Positions 30,624 through 35,144 of a stretch of 35,144 nt of DNA are shown one piece after another. How positions within the stretch are numbered: the stretch's first letter is position 1; every line of letters begins with the position of its first letter. The notes under the pieces were generated by a model. The model saw nothing but the letters and a program-made list of their open reading frames with translations, searched no databases and was not told where the DNA came from. The position numbers and the translations under genes are program-made. Source of the stretch: an uncultured Flavobacteriaceae bacterium (GTDB lineage: Bacteria > Bacteroidota > Bacteroidia > Flavobacteriales > Flavobacteriaceae); NCBI GenBank assembly GCA_905478905.1, contig CAJQKN010000154.1, positions 1 through 35,144 of the forward strand, read 5' to 3'.

Positions 30624-33293
30624 TTAGAAATTTCTGTCGGGCTCCCGACGTTTTTCATATTTTAAATCACTTAAAAGTCCTGATTTTATACCAATAAAGA
30701 AATACCAGGATGTTCTTGGACCAAGCGGAACCCAGCTAAAGTTGAGATTCCAACTGTCTAAATCTCGATCAAATCGAAATTGAGTATAGGTAATTCCTTT
30801 GCCTTTAAAATCATATCCAGATGAAGCACCCACCTTCCATTTTGGCGTAATGTCAATGTTCCCTGAGACCATAAGTGAATTGTTTGAAAAATCATTCTGC
30901 CCTCGCGAGTTATTGTATGTCAGCGTATAGGCTAATTTTAAATCCCAATTTATCTCTGTACTAAAGAGTCCAGATGTAACACTTTTATTTTTCTTTGAAG
31001 TTCGAGATAAACCATTTGAAAAATCATTTGACGTGCCGAAAAGATCATCGTCTCGCCCTCCACCAGATAAGCGCTCCAATTCATTAAGTTCATCTTCTTC
31101 ATCTTCTTGATCATCTCCGTCATCATCTCCTGCTTTGCGTTTGAATGTGTTGTTATCTAAACTGTATCCCATATTTATATTTGCACTTGATAAACGCAAT
31201 AAACCTCCTCCGTTTTTCAAATGAAAAGTGTTAATGCGTCTTAAATCATCATCTAGTCCATAGGGATCAAAGGTGGCACCGATATTGGTCGTTAACTTGT
31301 CTTTAAAAAAGTTTAATCCCGTTGACATTCGTATGGGTGCCAAATGAAATTGAGTCGCAGCTATATTATAACTTGTGCTGATGTTCAAGTTATTCAGTAG
31401 TTTGATTTTCTTGGGTTCAGGATCTAAACTGTCTTTCGATCTTACTTTAGCTTCGAGAGAATTGTTTATGGTAATCCCTACTGAATTAGAATATCCTCTG
31501 GTGGGTCTTCCAAATAAGGCGTTTTCAAAGCGTGTATATTCAGCTGTATTTCCTTCTGCATCGATAATATAAGTATCGTAGTATTGATCGAAACTTGGCT
31601 GTGTACTGTAGCTGATCGACGGGCGAACTGTATGACGAATGGATTGAAGTCTCTTCCCTTCTTTAAAGTTAAAAACACCATATATGGTTGTTCCCATGCT
31701 AAGGCTATAGTTGTAGGTTCTATAAGCAGCAAAGCCACTCAAAGTATCCTTTACAACACCCTTTTCTTCTGTGTAGTCATTGTACCGAATTGTGTTAGGT
31801 GTCCAGACTTCTTTTAGCGTACCTCCTAAACTAATGCTAAAATGTTTGGCCAATTTAAAATTGGTATTGATGGGAACAGTATGGGTAACCCCAGAACGCG
31901 AATCCTCATACATTGCTTTGGTAAATAGTTTTTCCTCGGTTGTTTGTATGCGACTTTCCCCCAAGGTGGTAAGCTGAAAGTTAATATTTTGAAGTATACC
32001 TTTCTTAGATCCTCCTCGTTTAGCAAAGGGATATATCCGCTCCATGTTTCCTTGAAAGGTGGGTAGGGTCAGGTTGGCTGTCTGGGTATTCTTGTTTTGA
32101 GATAAACTAGTTGTAAGCGATATGTTGACACGTGGGTACTTTGGAAATGTCTTTGAATACGAAACGGAAGAGCTCAAATTGTTATTGAGAAAATTTGCTG
32201 TATTCAATTGGTTGATGGATTGTTGAAAATACTCACTACTTCCCAGATTTACAGAGGCAGAAAAATTGGAGGTTGGATTAGCCTTTGCATCTTGTCGGTG
32301 GGACCAACGAATGTTGTATACCGTTGACTTTGAATAATCGTTAAAACCACGTTCTCCATTGACGAGTTTTTCATAGCGAAAGCTAAAATTACCACTGTAT
32401 TTATAATTGACCTTGTACTTTGAGTTCCATCTAAAACCATAACTTCCATTGGTATAATAATCTCCCGTTAAATCAATGTCAAGATTATCTGAAACGGGGA
32501 CATAATACCCCATATTTTGAAAGTAGTATCCTCGCTGATTACTTTCCCCAAAGGTGGGAAAAATAAATCCAGACTCTTTTTTATCTCCTGCAGGAAAATA
32601 TGCAAAAGGCACAAAAACAGGTGTGGGGACATTGGCAATATAAAGGTTACTAAAACTGGCTATAATTTTACCTCCTGGGATTAATTTTCCTTTGCGAACA
32701 CGAATGTAATAATCGGGGTTTTCTGCATCTGCAGAGGTTGTTATTTTTGCATTTTGAATGTAATAAAGCGAATCGTTTTCTTTTTTGGTGTAACTCGAAA
32801 AAACATTCATACCGCTTTGGGCAGTCTTAGAATTCCATATGAGGGCTTTCTTGGTATCAAAATTAAAACGGATCGAATCGGGGTTAATTTGATCCCTCCC
32901 TTGGGTAAATTCAGGTTTTTGTATTAAAGTTCCTATGGAGTCTTTAATTCGCCCTGCATATACCTCATTCTTGGTATAATCCATCACAATAATACCCGCC
33001 CGAAGTTCCATGTCTTGATAGGTGAGAACAGCCTTATTGTAAAGTCTTATTTTGTTTGTTTTTTGATTAATTGTGACTGAATCTTGCGCTGTGTATTTTA
33101 TCAAGTCAAGTAATAATGGCTTTTTTGATGGAATACTATCATTGGCTACCACAGAGATGCTATCCAGTTTAATTTCTTCGATTAATTCAAGAATTGGTAA
33201 ACTATCCGTCTCTTTTGAGTTCTGAGCGTGCACAAAATGAATGCCGCAGCAAAACAGGAAAATGTTATAAAAAAGAAAAGACTTTGTTCGCAA
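30624..33293 (-). CDS. LptD-like outer membrane LPS-assembly protein (Bacteroidota type)
   Basis: N-terminal OstA-like region (VTINQKTNKIRLYNKAVLTYQDMELRAGIIVMDYTKNEVYA), FPAGDKKESGFIFPTFGESNQRGYYFQNMGYYVPVSDNLDIDLTGDYYTNGSYG, long beta-barrel. Confidence 0.85.
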   Translation of the reverse strand: MRTKSFLFYNIFLFCCGIHFVHAQNSKETDSLPILELIEEIKLDSISVVANDSIPSKKPLLLDLIKYTAQDSVTINQKTNKIRLYNKAVLTYQDMELRAGIIVMDYTKNEVYAGRIKDSIGTLIQKPEFTQGRDQINPDSIRFNFDTKKALIWNSKTAQSGMNVFSSYTKKENDSLYYIQNAKITTSADAENPDYYIRVRKGKLIPGGKIIASFSNLYIANVPTPVFVPFAYFPAGDKKESGFIFPTFGESNQRGYYFQNMGYYVPVSDNLDIDLTGDYYTNGSYGFRWNSKYKVNYKYSGNFSFRYEKLVNGERGFNDYSKSTVYNIRWSHRQDAKANPTSNFSASVNLGSSEYFQQSINQLNTANFLNNNLSSSVSYSKTFPKYPRVNISLTTSLSQNKNTQTANLTLPTFQGNMERIYPFAKRGGSKKGILQNINFQLTTLGESRIQTTEEKLFTKAMYEDSRSGVTHTVPINTNFKLAKHFSISLGGTLKEVWTPNTIRYNDYTEEKGVVKDTLSGFAAYRTYNYSLSMGTTIYGVFNFKEGKRLQSIRHTVRPSISYSTQPSFDQYYDTYIIDAEGNTAEYTRFENALFGRPTRGYSNSVGITINNSLEAKVRSKDSLDPEPKKIKLLNNLNISTSYNIAATQFHLAPIRMSTGLNFFKDKLTTNIGATFDPYGLDDDLRRINTFHLKNGGGLLRLSSANINMGYSLDNNTFKRKAGDDDGDDQEDEEDELNELERLSGGGRDDDLFGTSNDFSNGLSRTSKKNKSVTSGLFSTEINWDLKLAYTLTYNNSRGQNDFSNNSLMVSGNIDITPKWKVGASSGYDFKGKGITYTQFRFDRDLDSWNLNFSWVPLGPRTSWYFFIGIKSGLLSDLKYEKRREPDRNF

Positions 33294-33313
33294 GGTGATA
33301 AAGGCTAAATTTG
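33283..33313 (+). promoter_or_regulatory. Candidate Bacteroidota promoter for the amidase gene
   Basis: TTTG (33283-33286) - 19 bp - TAAATTTG (33306-33313), matching the TTTG-N19-TAnnTTTG pattern, about 70 bp upstream of the ATG. Confidence 0.5.
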
Positions 33314-33383
33314 TAAGAATCGACCTAGCTTCAAAATTACGTATATTTTTAAAGACTAAAGCGGTTTTAAGTATTTATTAGCA

Positions 33384-34511
33384 ATGAACAAAAACACCTT
33401 TTTTAAGTATACACTTTGCCATTGCTTACTTCTTTGTTTCATGAGTTTATCCTGTTTTGGTCAAACGTCAACCAAAGATTTTGTGGTGGTGCTAGATGCG
33501 GGCCACGGCGGTAAAGATACGGGCAATAGGGGGAATGGTTATATGGAAAAGAAAATTGCCTTGACAATAGCCTTAGAGATTGGTAAACAACTTTCCTCTC
33601 AGAACGGAATTAAGGTAATCTACACCCGAAAAGATGACCGTTTTGTTGAGTTAAAGAACCGTGCTAAAATTGCGAATCAAGCCGATGCTGATCTATTCAT
33701 TTCCATTCACTGTGATGCCTTTACCTCACCACAAGCCTATGGTGCAGGAACTTTTGTGTTGGGTCTTCATCGCAATAAAGATAATTTTCGGATTGCGCAA
33801 AATGAGAACTCGGTGATTTTTTTAGAAGAAGACCACGAAACCACCTACGAAGGCTTTGACCCCAATAACCCAGAATCTGTAATTAGTCTAGTGCTGATGC
33901 AGGAAACGTATAATAGTCAAAGCATAGAGGCTGCCAACACCATTCAAAGAAGTTTTGTTACTAATTTAAAACGCAAGGATAGAACCGTAAAACAAGCTGG
34001 ATTTTTAGTCTTGCGTGAAACCTATATGCCAAGTGTTTTGGTGGAAGTAGGTTTTTTAACCAATAAAAATGAAGGCGCCTATTTGAATTCAACTTCTGGT
34101 CAACGTGAAATGGCTACCACAATTTCTAAAGCAATAATTAACTATAAGAAGCAATTGGAAGCTTCCGTCGTGAAAGAAGATCAAGCAGTAATAGTTGCTG
34201 AAAAGGAAACGCCTGCTGTGAAAGAAAATCCTGCTAAAACAATTGATACTAATGGAATTGTCTTTAAAGTTCAAATTGCCGCAATTTCAAAGTCTATCGA
34301 TTTATCTAGGAAAAACTTTAAGGGTCTCACCAATTTGAGTAAAGAAAAATCCGGAAATTTATTTCGTTATTTTTACGGCGAAACGGATTCCTATGATGAA
34401 GCAGAAAAGCTAAAAAAGAAAGCAATTAAAAAAGGCTATGAGCATGCATTCTTAGTTGCATACAAGGATGGCGTTAAAATCAAAATTTCAGAGGCAATAT
34501 CCACCAAATAA
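33384..34511 (+). CDS. N-acetylmuramoyl-L-alanine amidase (AmiC/Amidase_3) with C-terminal SPOR-like domain
   Basis: VVLDAGHGGKDTGNRGNGYMEKKIALTIAL; SIHCDAF; VLVEVGFLTNKNEGAYL; C-terminal FKVQIAA... Confidence 0.94.
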   Translation: MNKNTFFKYTLCHCLLLCFMSLSCFGQTSTKDFVVVLDAGHGGKDTGNRGNGYMEKKIALTIALEIGKQLSSQNGIKVIYTRKDDRFVELKNRAKIANQADADLFISIHCDAFTSPQAYGAGTFVLGLHRNKDNFRIAQNENSVIFLEEDHETTYEGFDPNNPESVISLVLMQETYNSQSIEAANTIQRSFVTNLKRKDRTVKQAGFLVLRETYMPSVLVEVGFLTNKNEGAYLNSTSGQREMATTISKAIINYKKQLEASVVKEDQAVIVAEKETPAVKENPAKTIDTNGIVFKVQIAAISKSIDLSRKNFKGLTNLSKEKSGNLFRYFYGETDSYDEAEKLKKKAIKKGYEHAFLVAYKDGVKIKISEAISTK

Positions 34512-34565
34512 ATGACAATAAAAGAGAAATTATGCTTAGTTTTGAGATAACTAAAAAACGCATAA

Positions 34566-35144
34566 TTGAAGTTAACAAACGAAATTAAAGCAGCGCTTAT
34601 AATCATTGGCGGGATTTTTCTCTTTCTCCTAGGGTTTAACTTTTTGAATGGCACATCTTTGTTGAAGCGTGAAAACATTCAGTATGCTGTATATGACAAC
34701 GTTGAGGGACTTCAAATAGGCACTAAAGTTACAGTCAACGGATTAATTGTTGGGAAAGTAGCGACCATCGATTTTTTGCCAAACTCAGCAAAAATTTTAG
34801 TTTCTTTTACCCTGCGTAACGATGTTCAGTTTTCTTCAAACAGTGTCGCAGAATTATATGAAGCCAGTCTTATTGGTGGAAAATCAATCGCTATTATACC
34901 AGACTATAGCTCAGCAATAATGTTGCAAGATGGTGACACACTTAAAACTGCTGTCAAGCCAGGTTTAACCGATGTTGTGAATCAGCAAATAGCGCCATTA
35001 CAACAAAAATTAGAGCGTGTTTTAGTCAATGCAGATTCTCTTTTTACAGGAATCAACACAGTATTAAATCAAGAAGGAAAAGACAATTTATCTACCACTC
35101 TCGCCGATCTTTCAAAAACAATTAAACGTATCAATGGAGTTGCT
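34566..35144 (+). CDS. MCE/MlaD-family protein (truncated by window end), TTG start
   Basis: Own translation: MKLTNEIKAALIIIGGIFLFLLGFNFLNGTSLLKRENIQYAVYDNVEGLQIGTKVTVNGLIVGKVATIDFLP...SLIGGKSIAIIPD; open to the window end. TAA immediately precedes the TTG in frame. Not in the ORF track. Confidence 0.88.
   Translation, partial: MKLTNEIKAALIIIGGIFLFLLGFNFLNGTSLLKRENIQYAVYDNVEGLQIGTKVTVNGLIVGKVATIDFLPNSAKILVSFTLRNDVQFSSNSVAELYEASLIGGKSIAIIPDYSSAIMLQDGDTLKTAVKPGLTDVVNQQIAPLQQKLERVLVNADSLFTGINTVLNQEGKDNLSTTLADLSKTIKRINGVA

Overview
The window is a Bacteroidota (Flavobacteriaceae-like) chromosomal segment. It starts with two tRNA genes (partial tRNA-Pro, tRNA-Arg). These are followed by a divergent alpha-glucan-type polysaccharide utilisation locus (PUL, about 0.2-17.2 kb): LacI-type regulator, MFS sugar transporter (frameshifted), lipoprotein GH13 amylase, SusC/SusD/SusE-like proteins, a GH43 enzyme, a serine hydrolase and two neopullulanase-like GH13 paralogs. 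The rest is mostly housekeeping: DUF4442 protein, nitronate monooxygenase, M20 peptidase, AI-2E/PerM permease, RsmE, TsaD, TamB-like, PfkA, GAPDH, BadF-type GlcNAc kinase, RidA, LptD-like, N-acetylmuramoyl-L-alanine amidase and a truncated MCE/MlaD protein. I see no clearly new multi-gene system. The items most worth a second look are: (1) an 18-bp perfect palindrome, probably the LacI-type operator, between lacI and susC; (2) a terminator-like 14-bp perfect hairpin with a GTAA loop inside the GlcNAc-kinase CDS; (3) a single-base frameshift at an A6/T6 tract splitting the PUL transporter; (4) the unusual enzyme content of the PUL (GH43 with a CGGCC motif next to its catalytic Glu, beta-lactamase-fold hydrolase, no GH65/pgmB/GH97); (5) a TTG-initiated MCE gene whose start lies in a hairpin, and a tamB gene with no canonical start codon. 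Functional names come from recognising motifs in the supplied translations; no database search was run.
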